From Chitinophaga solisilvae (GTDB taxonomy: Bacteria > Bacteroidota > Bacteroidia > Chitinophagales > Chitinophagaceae), in the NCBI RefSeq assembly GCF_009928525.1, contig NZ_JAABOK010000005.1, forward strand, positions 248,692 through 312,691: 64,000 bases of DNA, read 5' to 3'. A program made the translations under genes and the position numbers. The notes under the pieces were generated by a model, which was given only the letters and a program-made list of their open reading frames with translations, made no database searches and had not been told where the DNA came from. Numbering within the stretch: position 1 is the first letter of the stretch; each line of letters begins with the position of its first letter. This document shows, piece by piece, positions 7,589 to 15,963 of this stretch.

Positions 7589-8701
7589 ATGCCTCAGACA
7601 AGAACCATCCAACCTGCCATCCTGTTGTTAGACGACGGTACGGTTTTTCAGGGAAAAGCTTTTGGGAAAATTGGCACTGCTGCCGGTGAATTAGCTTTCA
7701 ATACCGGTATGACGGGTTACCAGGAAGTGTTTACGGACCCTTCTTACAAAGGACAGGTACTTATCATGAACAATTGCTATATCGGCAACTACGGCACCCG
7801 CAAGGACGACGTAGAGAGCGGCAGTGTTAAGATCAGTGGTCTGATTGCGAAGAATATCGCTTACAACTACTCCAGGAAAATGGCCGATGAGTCACTGGAA
7901 AAGTTCCTGACCGATAATAACCTGGTAGCTATTTATGATGTAGATACCCGCGCGCTGGTTTCCCACATCCGCAGCAAGGGAGCTATGAACTGCATCATTT
8001 CATCTGAAACGCTGGACGTAGCACAACTGAAAGCCGAACTGGCAAAAGTTCCTTCCATGGAAGGACTGGCCCTGTGCCAGGAAGTGACTACCAAAGAGCC
8101 TTACCATATCGGTAATCCGGAGGCAGACATCCGCATCGCTGTACTCGATAACGGCGTTAAGCGTAACATGCTGAAATGCCTCTCCGAGAAAGGCGCTTAT
8201 CTGAAAGTATTCCCTACTGACACAAAATTTGAAACCTGCGAGGAATTCAAACCACATGCCTACTTCATTTCCAACGGCCCCGGTGATCCGGCTCCGCTGA
8301 AATATGCAGTGGATACCGTAAAGCAGATCCTGGCAGCAGAAAGACCTATGTTTGGTATCTGCCTCGGCCATCAGCTGCTGGCACTGGCAAATGATATTCC
8401 AACCTATAAAATGCACCACGGTCACCGCGGACTGAACCACCCGGTGAAAAACCTGAAAACCGGCCTGTGTGAAATTACCACCCAGAACCACGGTTTCGCT
8501 GTAGACGCCAATGCAGTAGCAGCCAGCGAGCAGGTGGAAGTGACGCATATCAACCTGAACGATAATACAGTTGAAGGTATCAGAATCAAGAACAAACCTG
8601 CTTTCTCCGTGCAATATCACCCGGAAAGTACGCCCGGTCCGTTCGACTCCCGCTATCTGTTTGATGATTTCTTTGAAATGATCAAAGCCAATAAAAAATA
8701 A
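7589..8701 (+). CDS. carA: Carbamoyl-phosphate synthase, small (glutaminase) subunit
   Basis: Releases ammonia from glutamine and channels it to CarB for carbamoyl phosphate, the precursor of pyrimidines and arginine. The 370-residue protein has the CarA N-terminal domain ('FNTGMTGYQEVFTDPSYKGQ') and a class I amidotransferase domain with nucleophile Cys258 in 'MFGICLGHQL' and the His/Glu pair in 'SVQYHPESTPGP'. Full length and intact. carB is not adjacent and not in this window; after carA comes a 687-bp gene-poor stretch and a convergent gene. The leader holds a possible attenuator. Confidence 0.96.
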   Translation: MPQTRTIQPAILLLDDGTVFQGKAFGKIGTAAGELAFNTGMTGYQEVFTDPSYKGQVLIMNNCYIGNYGTRKDDVESGSVKISGLIAKNIAYNYSRKMADESLEKFLTDNNLVAIYDVDTRALVSHIRSKGAMNCIISSETLDVAQLKAELAKVPSMEGLALCQEVTTKEPYHIGNPEADIRIAVLDNGVKRNMLKCLSEKGAYLKVFPTDTKFETCEEFKPHAYFISNGPGDPAPLKYAVDTVKQILAAERPMFGICLGHQLLALANDIPTYKMHHGHRGLNHPVKNLKTGLCEITTQNHGFAVDANAVAASEQVEVTHINLNDNTVEGIRIKNKPAFSVQYHPESTPGPFDSRYLFDDFFEMIKANKK

Positions 8702-8737
8702 GACAGTACTACTTTTTTACAGACTATATTAAATGAG

Positions 8738-8789
8738 ACGGTCCCGAGGAATCGGGACCGTTGCATTTTAAAATTCCACGTTATGAAAA
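8738..8789 (+). repeat. Hairpin + AAATTCCACGTTATGAAAA module, copy 1 (carA terminator)
   Basis: ACGGTCCCGA (8738-8747) and TCGGGACCGT (8752-8761) form a stem with a GGAA loop; then TGCATTTTA and the 19-nt word AAATTCCACGTTATGAAAA (8771-8789). The hairpin is the likely end of the carA transcript. The tail recurs 226 bp downstream. Confidence 0.75.
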
Positions 8790-8914
8790 CAAACGAAATT
8801 GCTATGCAACAAGGCAATAGCTTTTCCGCCGTTTTATTACATAACAATATTATAAAAAAAAGGTGTGCAATAGTAAATCTTCCGTTGAAAATTTTGTTAC
8901 GGAATGGGAAGTAA
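8783..8914 (+). CDS. Possible 43-residue small protein (doubtful)
   Basis: An ATG inside the duplicated word opens a 43-codon frame, MKTNEIAMQQGNSFSAVLLH... ending LLRNGK. It has no recognisable motif, signal peptide or membrane helix. The second copy of the same word opens a frame that stops after three codons. Such a length can arise by chance in AT-rich DNA; it is listed only because the duplicated upstream context resembles a shared 5' leader. Confidence 0.15.
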   Translation: MKTNEIAMQQGNSFSAVLLHNNIIKKRCAIVNLPLKILLRNGK

Positions 8915-8964
8915 TAGTATTCTGACGAAATCAGGGAAAAAATATAGAATCAGGACAAAAAAAT

Positions 8965-9015
8965 ACGGCTCTGTGATCAGAGCCGTTTGCCTTTATAAAT
9001 TCCACGTTATGAAAA
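8965..9015 (+). repeat. Hairpin + AAATTCCACGTTATGAAAA module, copy 2
   Basis: ACGGCTCTG (8965-8973) and CAGAGCCGT (8978-8986) form the stem; then TTGCCTTTAT and the same 19-nt word (8997-9015). On the minus strand the hairpin is followed by ATTTTTTTG, making it a plausible intrinsic terminator for the convergent aminotransferase transcript. Confidence 0.75.
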
Positions 9016-9040
9016 ACTGATACAAAAATACGATATTTTG

Positions 9041-9054
9041 CTAAAACGTTTTAG
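9041..9054. promoter_or_regulatory. 14-bp perfect palindrome CTAAAACGTTTTAG
   Basis: A perfect palindrome centred on AAACGTTT, the style of operator used by LacI-family repressors. It lies between convergent gene ends, so no obvious target gene exists; chance in AT-rich DNA is possible. Confidence 0.3.
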
Positions 9055-9388
9055 TTAAAGTTTCACTTTTTACAGATTCTTGATAAATCATTGCTGTAAT
9101 GTGGATTCAAAGTTCGCTCCAAAAAAACGTTTGCTGAAATTCTGTAGGTTAAATTTTTCTTAAACAAGTTTAGATTTTGCAATCTATCGTATATGTAAAT
9201 ATTTTTATTTATGTTGTTTTTGTATGATGATTGTTGTTTTCGTATCAAATATACAAAACAAAATATAGAAAATGCAATAGGCAGATGTTAAATAATGATG
9301 ATTTTAATATAAAATTGATATATAAAATTTATTATAATATATTTTCACTTCTTTCTTTAACAACTGCCTCCGCATTTTCAACATAAAA

Positions 9389-10588
9389 TTATTTGCTGGT
9401 ACGACCCGGATATGCTTCCAGCGCTTTTTCCAGGCAAACCATCGCATGACGAATTGCATCTGTATTCAGTACATACGCCAGGCGCACTTCATCTTTACCC
9501 AGCCCCGGTGTTGCATAGAATCCGGTAGCAGGAGACATCATCACTGTCTGCCCTTCATAGGAGAAAGATTCCAGTATCCACTGGCAGAACTTATCTGAAT
9601 CATCAATCGGTAAGCGTGCCATCGCGTAGAAAGCTCCGCCCGGATTGGGACAGAACACGCCCGGAATAGCATTCAGTGCTGCAATCAGCACATCGCGGCG
9701 GTTCTGGTATTCCGCCTTGATACCGTCGAAATAATCTGCCGGCAGGTCCACGGCTGCTTCACCTGCAATCTGTGCGAAGGAAGGAGGGCTCAGGCGGGCT
9801 TGCGCCAGTTTCATAGCCGCATCCAGTACAGACTGGTTTTTGGTCACAAATGCCCCAATACGGCCACCGCAGGCGCTGTAGCGCTTGGAAATGGTATCCA
9901 TCAGAATCACGTTCTCTTCCATACCTTCCAGGTTCATGGCGGAGAAGTGAGAACCGGAATAGCAGAACTCACGGTAAGCCTCATCAGAAAACAGGAACAG
10001 GTTGTATTTCAGGCACAGCTGCTTCAATACTTCCATCTCTTCCTGACTGTATAAATACCCGGTCGGATTATTCGGGTTGCATATCATAATGGCTTTGGTG
10101 CGCGGTGTGATAGCTTTTTCAAAATCAGTCATCGCTGGTAATGCGAAACCGGTTTCAATGCTGGAAGTAATGGTTTTGATCTTTACTTCCGCCTCAACTG
10201 CAAAGCCGTTATAGTTGGCGTAAAAAGGTTCCGGAACAATAATTTCGTCTCCCGGATCCAGGCAGGCCATAAAGGCAAAAATAATCGCCTCAGAACCGCC
10301 GGTGGTAACAATGATCTGGTTGTGGTTTACATCGATATTAAACCGGTTGTAGTACGTAACCAGTTTCTTGCGATAACTTTCATTACCCGCGCTGTGGCTG
10401 TATTCCAGGATCTTGAAATCAGAGTGCCGGACTGCATCCAGAATAGGTTTCGGCGTTTCAATATCGGGCTGGCCGATGTTGAGGTGATACACTTTGATAC
10501 CTTTTTTCTTGGCTGCTTCGGCAAAGGGAACAAGCTTTCTGATAGGAGAAGACGGCATCTGCACGCCTCTCTGGCTAATGGTAGGCAT
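9389..10588 (-). CDS. Class I/II PLP-dependent aminotransferase (aspartate aminotransferase-like)
   Basis: 399-residue fold-type I aminotransferase of the AspC/AlaA-like group, moving an amino group between an amino acid and a 2-oxoacid. Visible motifs are 'HLNIGQPDIETP' near residue 35, 'TGGSEAI' (phosphate contacts), 'MICNPNNPTGYLY' (Asn binding PLP), 'FSDEAYREF' and the Schiff-base Lys235 in 'DTISKRYSACGGRIG'. The C-terminal 'GKDEVRLAYVLN' supplies the substrate-carboxylate Arg. The exact substrate cannot be fixed from sequence. It has a near-ideal promoter (TTG, 20 nt, TATCTTTG). Confidence 0.85.
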   Translation of the reverse strand: MPTISQRGVQMPSSPIRKLVPFAEAAKKKGIKVYHLNIGQPDIETPKPILDAVRHSDFKILEYSHSAGNESYRKKLVTYYNRFNIDVNHNQIIVTTGGSEAIIFAFMACLDPGDEIIVPEPFYANYNGFAVEAEVKIKTITSSIETGFALPAMTDFEKAITPRTKAIMICNPNNPTGYLYSQEEMEVLKQLCLKYNLFLFSDEAYREFCYSGSHFSAMNLEGMEENVILMDTISKRYSACGGRIGAFVTKNQSVLDAAMKLAQARLSPPSFAQIAGEAAVDLPADYFDGIKAEYQNRRDVLIAALNAIPGVFCPNPGGAFYAMARLPIDDSDKFCQWILESFSYEGQTVMMSPATGFYATPGLGKDEVRLAYVLNTDAIRHAMVCLEKALEAYPGRTSK

Positions 10589-10616
10589 AAAATTGTTTTG
10601 ATTCTTTTTTGCCCTG

Positions 10617-10647
10617 CAAAGATAGGGCTTGGGGAGGCAAGGGGCAA
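10617..10647 (-). promoter_or_regulatory. Promoter of the aminotransferase gene
   Basis: On the minus strand, TTG at 10647-10645 and TATCTTTG at 10624-10617 start 23 nt apart, the ideal Bacteroidota -33/-7 geometry. The start codon (10588) lies about 20 nt below the inferred start site. The -33 element abuts the terminator of the upstream gene. Confidence 0.8.
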
Positions 10648-10681
10648 CAAAAAAACCTTACAGTTATTCACTGTAAGGTTT
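10646..10681 (-). terminator. Rho-independent terminator of the DUF1573 gene
   Basis: AAACCTTACAGT (10653-10664) and ACTGTAAGGTTT (10670-10681) form a 12-bp perfect stem with a TATTC loop. On the minus strand it runs into a T tract (GGTTTTTTTGTT). Confidence 0.9.
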
Positions 10682-10702
10682 AATAATATGATGCAAAAAA
10701 AA

Positions 10703-11107
10703 TTATCTGTTGTTTGCGCTCACTGTACCGGTCAGGTGCAGTTCCTTATCTACATCAACACCTCTGAATTTAACCCAGATGGTTTTGTTCTGCTGACCTG
10801 CGCCATTGGCACTGTAGCTGGCAGTGATTTTACCTTTTTTGCCAGGTAATACCGGCTCCTGTGTCCATTTTGGTGTAGTGCAACCGCAGCTCGCACGGGC
10901 TGATTCAATTAACACCGGCTCCTTGGAGATATTGGTAAATTCAAAATCAACGGTAACAGGCTTGTTCAGCTCAGTTTTACCGAAATCAACCGTTTCTTTC
11001 GCAAATTTTACTTTGGTATCTGCAGGGCTGGTCTGAGCCTGTGCCCATAAAGCTGTGGTTAACAGCATGCTAGCAAATAGGGATAAGATAAACTTTTTCA
11101 TTTTCAT
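10703..11107 (-). CDS. Secreted DUF1573 domain protein
   Basis: 134 residues: a signal peptide (MKMKKFILSLFASMLLTTAL, cleavage near ALWAQAQ) and one DUF1573 domain, an immunoglobulin-like beta-sandwich. The family signature is the segment 'VDFGKTELNKPVTVDFEFTN' with 'SARASCGCTTPKWTQEPVLP', including the conserved CGCT. These proteins are abundant in Bacteroidota and are exported to the periplasm or surface; their function is unknown. It is a monocistronic gene with its own terminator, divergent from the E1 gene. Confidence 0.85.
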   Translation of the reverse strand: MKMKKFILSLFASMLLTTALWAQAQTSPADTKVKFAKETVDFGKTELNKPVTVDFEFTNISKEPVLIESARASCGCTTPKWTQEPVLPGKKGKITASYSANGAGQQNKTIWVKFRGVDVDKELHLTGTVSANNR

Positions 11108-11163
11108 ATGATGGTTTTTAGCGCGACTTGGTTAAAAAATATAAATATCTTTCTTGCCAGAGA

Positions 11164-11171
11164 CAAATTTA
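11164..11171 (-). promoter_or_regulatory. Candidate promoter of the DUF1573 gene, -7 element
   Basis: TAAATTTG on the minus strand fits TAnnTTTG and lies 56 nt upstream of the start codon. The -33 element is not convincing. Confidence 0.4.
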
Positions 11172-11279
11172 CGGCCAAAAAGTATTACATACCTTACAAT
11201 TTATTAAATTCTTATTAAAAAAAATAAGATTATTTTAAATGAAGAAGTTACATGCATTTTTCAACTGTATAATTAACCT

Positions 11280-11287
11280 TACTTTTG
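11280..11287 (+). promoter_or_regulatory. Promoter of the fused E1 gene, -7 element
   Basis: TACTTTTG matches TAnnTTTG and ends 17 nt before the ATG at 11305. The -33 position holds TTTT rather than TTTG. Confidence 0.6.
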
Positions 11288-11304
11288 TACTTTAACCAAG
11301 AGGC

Positions 11305-13707
11305 ATGATAGAAAATAACGAACTATCTATGAATATAGAAAGCCGGTTGTCATTCGAAGAATTCCGCAAGGAAGTGTTAAATGACTACAGGCTGGCCTGC
11401 GAAAGCAGGGAAGTTAGTCTGCTGGCCCGTAGGGAAGTACTTACAGGGAAAGCTAAGTTTGGGATTTTTGGCGATGGGAAAGAAGTGGCGCAGGTGGCCA
11501 TGTCCAAATACTTTAAGCCAGGAGACTTCCGTTCCGGTTATTACCGCGACCAGACTGTTGCGTTTGCCACTGGTATTGCTACTCCAGAACAATTTTTTTC
11601 GCAGTTATATGCTGACCCCGATCAGCAACACGATCCTTTCTCCGGAGGCAGGCAGATGAATTCCCATTTTGCCACGCCTAACCTGGATAAAGACGGCAAC
11701 TGGCTGAACCTTACTGCCATGAGAAATTCAGCGGCGGATATGGCGCCTACGGCAGGACAGATGCCCCGTTCCCTCGGACTGGCCTACGCTTCCAAAATGT
11801 TTCGCGAAGTAGAAGCCCTGCACGACTTCAAAAACCTCTCTGAGAACGGCAATGAAATATGCTTTGCCACTATCGGTGACGCCTCTACGTCGGAAGGCCA
11901 TTTCTGGGAAACCATGAATGCAGCCGGCGTTCTGCAGGTTCCGCTGGCAGTATTTGTGTGGGACGATGGCTACGGCATCTCCGTACCCCGCAAGTATCAG
12001 ACAACTAAAAACTCCATCAGTGCCGCACTGGAAGGCTTCCGCAAAGCGGACGGCACCAATGGCTTTGATATCTATAACGTGAAAGGCTGGGATTATGCCG
12101 GCATGTGCGAAGTGTTTGAAAACGCTATCCGCAAAATCCGTGAAACCCACGTGCCCGCACTCTTCCATGTGGAAGAAATCACGCAGCCGCAAGGCCACTC
12201 TACCAGTGGTTCCCACGAACGCTATAAAAGCAAGGAACGCCTCTCCTGGGAAAAGGATTTTGACTGTAATCTCAAAATGAGATCATGGATCATTGAAAAT
12301 GCCCTGAGCGACGAAGATACCCTGTCAAAAATCGAAGCCGACGCTAAAACGCTGGCACAGGAAGCCCGCAGAGCTGCCTGGGAAAAATATATTTCTCCCA
12401 TCAAGGAAGAAGTACAGCGCTTTATCAGCCTGGCTGCTCCGGTAGCGGCTATCCCCGGCGCCAATGCTGCCTTTGTGGAAAAAGAAATCAGGGAGCTGCA
12501 GGCAAACCGTGAGCCACAGCGCAGAGACATCTTCAAGGCTGCTGCCGCTATACTGGTAAGACATAAGTCTTTACACACGGATGCCGCCATACAGGCATTA
12601 CAACAGTACTACAACAACTACCAGCTCGCAGAAAAGAATAATTACAATTCCCTGCTGCATGCTACCGGCGTAAACTCTGCCCTGAATGTACCCGTTGTAC
12701 CGGCAGTTTATGGCGAGGAGGGCATCACCCTGAACGGATACGAAATACTGAATAAATATTTTGATCAGCTGTTTTCCAGCAACCCGAAAGTATTTGCCTT
12801 CGGAGAAGATGTGGGTAAAATCGGCGACGTAAATCAGGGCTTTGCCGGATTACAGCAGAAACACGGTCCGCTTCGTATAACCGATACCGGTATCCGTGAA
12901 CTGACTATCATGGGACAGGGTATTGGTATGGCGCTGCGCGGCCTGCGCCCCATCGCTGAAATCCAGTACCTGGATTATCTCCTGTATGGCCTGCAGCCGC
13001 TGAGCGACGATGTTGCTACCTTGCAATACCGCACCAAAGGTATCCAGCACTGCCCCATCATCGTACGTACCCGCGGCCACCGCCTGGAAGGCATCTGGCA
13101 CAGCGGTTCTCCCATGGGCATGATTATTAACTCCCTGCGCGGTATACATGTATGTGTACCAAGGAATATGGTGCAGGCAGCCGGTATGTACAATACCCTG
13201 CTGCAGGCCAATGAACCGGCGCTGGTTATTGAATCGCTGAATGGCTACCGCCTGAAGGAAAAATTACCGGCTAACCTGGACGCCTATACGGTGCCGCTGG
13301 GTATTCCGGAAGTACTGAAGGAAGGTACGGATGTAACCCTGGTGACCTACGGCTCCATGACACGTATTGTGGAGGAAGCCATGGTAACCCTGGAAGAACT
13401 GGGTATCTCCTGCGAACTGATTGATGTACAGACTTTACTTCCTTTTGATATTCACCACAGTATTGTGGAATCACTGAAGAAGACCAACCGTATTGTTTTC
13501 ATTGATGAAGACGTACCGGGAGGCGGCACTGCTTATATGTTCCAGCAGGTAATGGAACAGCAGGGTGGCTACCGCTGGCTGGATGTTGCTCCGCGCACTA
13601 TCAGCGGCCAGGCTCACCGCCCGGCTTATGGTTCCGATGGAGATTACTTCTCCAAACCCAACACAGAAGATGTGATCCAGGTAGTGATGCAGATGATGGA
13701 AGAATAG
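11305..13707 (+). CDS. Fused alpha-beta E1 component of a 2-oxoacid dehydrogenase (branched-chain type)
   Basis: 800-residue thiamine diphosphate enzyme that decarboxylates a 2-oxoacid and transfers the acyl group to the lipoyl domain of E2. Residues ~1-370 are the E1-alpha module with the ThDP signature 'GDASTSEGHFWETMNAAG ... DDGYGIS'. Residues ~470-800 are the E1-beta module with 'FGEDVGKIGDVNQGFAGLQ', 'IRELTIMGQGIGMALRGLRP' and 'IDVQTLLPFD'. Both halves in one chain is the common Bacteroidota arrangement and resembles the branched-chain (2-oxoisovalerate) enzyme. E2 and E3 genes are not adjacent. Pyruvate specificity cannot be ruled out. Confidence 0.88.
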   Translation: MIENNELSMNIESRLSFEEFRKEVLNDYRLACESREVSLLARREVLTGKAKFGIFGDGKEVAQVAMSKYFKPGDFRSGYYRDQTVAFATGIATPEQFFSQLYADPDQQHDPFSGGRQMNSHFATPNLDKDGNWLNLTAMRNSAADMAPTAGQMPRSLGLAYASKMFREVEALHDFKNLSENGNEICFATIGDASTSEGHFWETMNAAGVLQVPLAVFVWDDGYGISVPRKYQTTKNSISAALEGFRKADGTNGFDIYNVKGWDYAGMCEVFENAIRKIRETHVPALFHVEEITQPQGHSTSGSHERYKSKERLSWEKDFDCNLKMRSWIIENALSDEDTLSKIEADAKTLAQEARRAAWEKYISPIKEEVQRFISLAAPVAAIPGANAAFVEKEIRELQANREPQRRDIFKAAAAILVRHKSLHTDAAIQALQQYYNNYQLAEKNNYNSLLHATGVNSALNVPVVPAVYGEEGITLNGYEILNKYFDQLFSSNPKVFAFGEDVGKIGDVNQGFAGLQQKHGPLRITDTGIRELTIMGQGIGMALRGLRPIAEIQYLDYLLYGLQPLSDDVATLQYRTKGIQHCPIIVRTRGHRLEGIWHSGSPMGMIINSLRGIHVCVPRNMVQAAGMYNTLLQANEPALVIESLNGYRLKEKLPANLDAYTVPLGIPEVLKEGTDVTLVTYGSMTRIVEEAMVTLEELGISCELIDVQTLLPFDIHHSIVESLKKTNRIVFIDEDVPGGGTAYMFQQVMEQQGGYRWLDVAPRTISGQAHRPAYGSDGDYFSKPNTEDVIQVVMQMMEE

Positions 13708-13738
13708 CCTGCCGTCATTACCCGCAGATATAATTGGC

Positions 13739-13765
13739 GAAGCCACCGCATTATGCGGTGGCTTC
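13739..13765 (+). terminator. Hairpin after the E1 gene
   Basis: GAAGCCACCGCA (13739-13750) and TGCGGTGGCTTC (13754-13765) form a 12-bp perfect GC-rich stem with a TTA loop, 32 bp after the stop codon. No U-tract follows. Confidence 0.7.
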
Positions 13766-13919
13766 TGTGTGATAAGCAGTTGTTTAGTTGCAGGCTAAGT
13801 TGTTTGCTTATTATGGCGGGGCAAAGGTGTAGGATTTTTTTGACAGGAAACAGGGAGTAGCGCTGACTTAATGATTATTTAATTCATCTGTAATATTTTC
13901 ACCGTACAAACTGACGATC

Positions 13920-14882
13920 ATGAAGAACATAGTTGTATTGGACGGATACGCACTGAACCCCGGAGATCTGGACTGGGCTCCGTTGCAGGCATTGGGAAAG
14001 GTAACCATTTATGACCGCACACCGCCGCAGGAAGTAGCCGCGCGGGCTAAGGACGCGCATATCCTGTTAACCAATAAAGCCATTGTGGACGCAGCAGTCA
14101 TCAGTGCGCTGCCTTCCCTGGAATACATCGGCGTAATGGCTACCGGGTATAATGTAGTGGATATCGCTGCTGCTACCGCCCGGAAGATTCCGGTAACCAA
14201 TGTGCCGGCATATAGCACTGCTGCCGTGGCGCAGCTCACTTTTGCGCTGCTCCTGGAGTTGTGCCATCATACCGGACTGCACGCCGAGAGCGTGAGGAAA
14301 GGTGAGTGGGCCACCAGTGTGGACTTTAGTTACTGGAAGACACCCCTGACGGAGCTGGACGGGCTTACTTTCGGAATAGTAGGCTTCGGGCAGATAGGAC
14401 AGGCTGTAGCACGCATTGCTCTGGCATTCGGGATGAAGGTAATAGCACACCACCGCCATCCGGAAAGGGATAAAATGGAAGGAGTGGTATTTACAGATCT
14501 GGCCACCTGTTTCCGGGAGGCAGATGTGGTATCATTGCATTGCCCGCTGAACAAGGACAATCAGCAGTTTGTAAATGCAGCCTTGCTGAAAACGATGAAG
14601 CCTGCCGCATTTCTGATCAATACCAGCCGCGGTCCGCTGATTCAGGAGGCCGACCTGGCGGCGGCATTACACAATGGCGTGATTGCCGGGGCAGCGCTGG
14701 ATGTATTGTCTGCCGAGCCTCCCGCAGCAGATCACCCGCTGGTGACGGCGCCGGGTACTATTATTACACCGCATATTGCCTGGGCTACCAGGGCTGCAAG
14801 AGGCCGCTTGCTGAAAACAGCGATTGGTAATGTGCAGGCTTTCCTGTCCGGATTACATCAAAATAATATCAATAAAATATAA
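13920..14882 (+). CDS. D-2-hydroxyacid dehydrogenase (hydroxypyruvate/glycerate dehydrogenase-like)
   Basis: 320-residue NAD(P)-dependent oxidoreductase acting on a D-2-hydroxyacid/2-oxoacid pair. The N-terminal substrate domain ends near 'MATGYNVVDI'; the Rossmann domain carries 'FGIVGFGQIGQAVARIA' (GxGxxG). The catalytic triad is visible as Arg in 'INTSRGPLIQE', Glu in 'DVLSAEPPAADHPL' and His in 'IITPHIAWAT'. Similarity is closest to glycerate dehydrogenase/hydroxypyruvate reductase, but substrate cannot be assigned firmly. It stands alone, 212 bp from the E1 gene. Confidence 0.85.
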   Translation: MKNIVVLDGYALNPGDLDWAPLQALGKVTIYDRTPPQEVAARAKDAHILLTNKAIVDAAVISALPSLEYIGVMATGYNVVDIAAATARKIPVTNVPAYSTAAVAQLTFALLLELCHHTGLHAESVRKGEWATSVDFSYWKTPLTELDGLTFGIVGFGQIGQAVARIALAFGMKVIAHHRHPERDKMEGVVFTDLATCFREADVVSLHCPLNKDNQQFVNAALLKTMKPAAFLINTSRGPLIQEADLAAALHNGVIAGAALDVLSAEPPAADHPLVTAPGTIITPHIAWATRAARGRLLKTAIGNVQAFLSGLHQNNINKI

Positions 14883-15148
14883 TAAAGTATTGCTCTTTAT
14901 CATTTGAAGGAAGCACCTATATTTTAGTGTTTTTCTATCAGAGGTTTATGTATGAATAATTCATATCCGGCAGGTATTGAACAAAGTGAACGAAAACGCA
15001 AAACTGAATAGAATGGCCATCGGTTTTGTTATATTTTTGAAAACGTATTATTTACCCTTATAAATATTAAATATATCATTTTGATAGGGTACTTCTGACG
15101 ATCCAGTACGTTTTAATGTTATCATAAAGTTCAAAATTCAACCGAAAT

Positions 15149-15871
15149 ATGAAATCACGTATTCTTTTGGTAGAAGATGATGAGTTTTTTGCAAAGGTGT
15201 TGAAAAGACAACTGGAGCGCGCCAATTTTGATGTAACCCACGCAGCAGACGGTCAGGCCGGCTGGGAAAAATTTCAGGAAACAATTTATGACCTCTGCAT
15301 TCTGGATGTGGTCATGCCCAGGAAAGACGGCTTTACCCTGGCGGCGGACATCCGTGCGATGGATTTTAATATTCCGATAGTTTTTACTTCTTCGCGCTAT
15401 ATGGAACGCGACAGGCTGGAAGGGTTTGACATAGGGGCAGATGATTATCTGGTAAAACCTTTCAATACAGATGAGCTGATCAGCCGTATCCGCGTCTACA
15501 TCAAGCGCAGCAAATTGCTGCGCAGCGAGAAAAGGATTATCTATACGGTGGGCAACCTGATATTTGATTATTCACAGCTGCAGCTGAAACATAAGGACCT
15601 GCAGAACTATGTACGCGTGGCGCCGAAAGAAGCGGAGCTGCTGCGTTACCTCTGTGAAAATTCCAATAAAAAGCTGAAAAGAGAACATATTCTGGCCAAT
15701 GTCTGGGGGGCTGACGGCTATCTTGCACAAAGGGTGATGGACGTATATCTGAGCAGGTTACGCCGTCACATCGCGATGGACCCGTCCATCAGAATCGAAA
15801 CCTTTCATGGAAAAGGGCTGATGCTGGTGATTAACGAGCTGGACAGAACCCATGTTATTGCGAAAGCCTGA
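15149..15871 (+). CDS. OmpR/PhoB-family response regulator (orphan)
   Basis: 240 residues: a receiver domain (1-120) with acidic pocket Glu9/Asp10/Asp11, phospho-acceptor Asp53 in 'LCILDVVMPRKDGF' and Lys103 in 'DYLVKPF', followed by a winged-helix output domain ('VRVAPKEAELLRYLCENSNK' ... 'VMDVYLSRLRRHIAMDPSI'). It should bind DNA as a dimer after phosphorylation. No histidine kinase gene is adjacent, so the partner is unknown. A possible -7 box (TATTTTTG) lies at 15032-15039, and a strong bidirectional terminator follows. Confidence 0.93.
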   Translation: MKSRILLVEDDEFFAKVLKRQLERANFDVTHAADGQAGWEKFQETIYDLCILDVVMPRKDGFTLAADIRAMDFNIPIVFTSSRYMERDRLEGFDIGADDYLVKPFNTDELISRIRVYIKRSKLLRSEKRIIYTVGNLIFDYSQLQLKHKDLQNYVRVAPKEAELLRYLCENSNKKLKREHILANVWGADGYLAQRVMDVYLSRLRRHIAMDPSIRIETFHGKGLMLVINELDRTHVIAKA

Positions 15872-15901
15872 TGGCTATTGTTTCTTAAACCTGATAAAAG
15901 C

Positions 15902-15932
15902 AAACGTTCCGGTGACAGACCGGAACGTTTTG
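15902..15932. terminator. Bidirectional terminator between response regulator and yebC
   Basis: AAACGTTCCGGT (15902-15913) and ACCGGAACGTTT (15919-15930) form a 12-bp perfect stem with a GACAG loop between convergent genes. TTTTGTTTA follows on the plus strand. Confidence 0.85.
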
Positions 15933-15963
15933 TTTATATAACGAATGTGACAGAAAAGCGGTG

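Larger units (their letters stand above)
8702..9388. other. 687-bp AT-rich gap between convergent carA and aminotransferase genes
   Basis: Holds two copies of a hairpin-plus-conserved-tail module (8738-8789 and 8965-9015), a 43-codon open frame (8783-8914) and a CTAAAACGTTTTAG palindrome (9041-9054). From about 9100 to 9388 it is very AT-rich and I see no credible gene. Short open frames there, including one of 61 codons on the minus strand, have low-complexity Asn/Lys/Ile composition and look like chance. Confidence 0.6.

Noticed and set aside
9063..9248. A 61-codon minus-strand frame in the carA-aminotransferase gap
   Set aside because: Asn/Lys/Ile/Tyr-rich low-complexity sequence in very AT-rich DNA; no signal or motif.
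11305..13707. The E1 alpha-beta fusion as an assembly or frameshift artefact
   Set aside because: One continuous 800-codon frame with a normal linker; the fusion is a known arrangement in this phylum.
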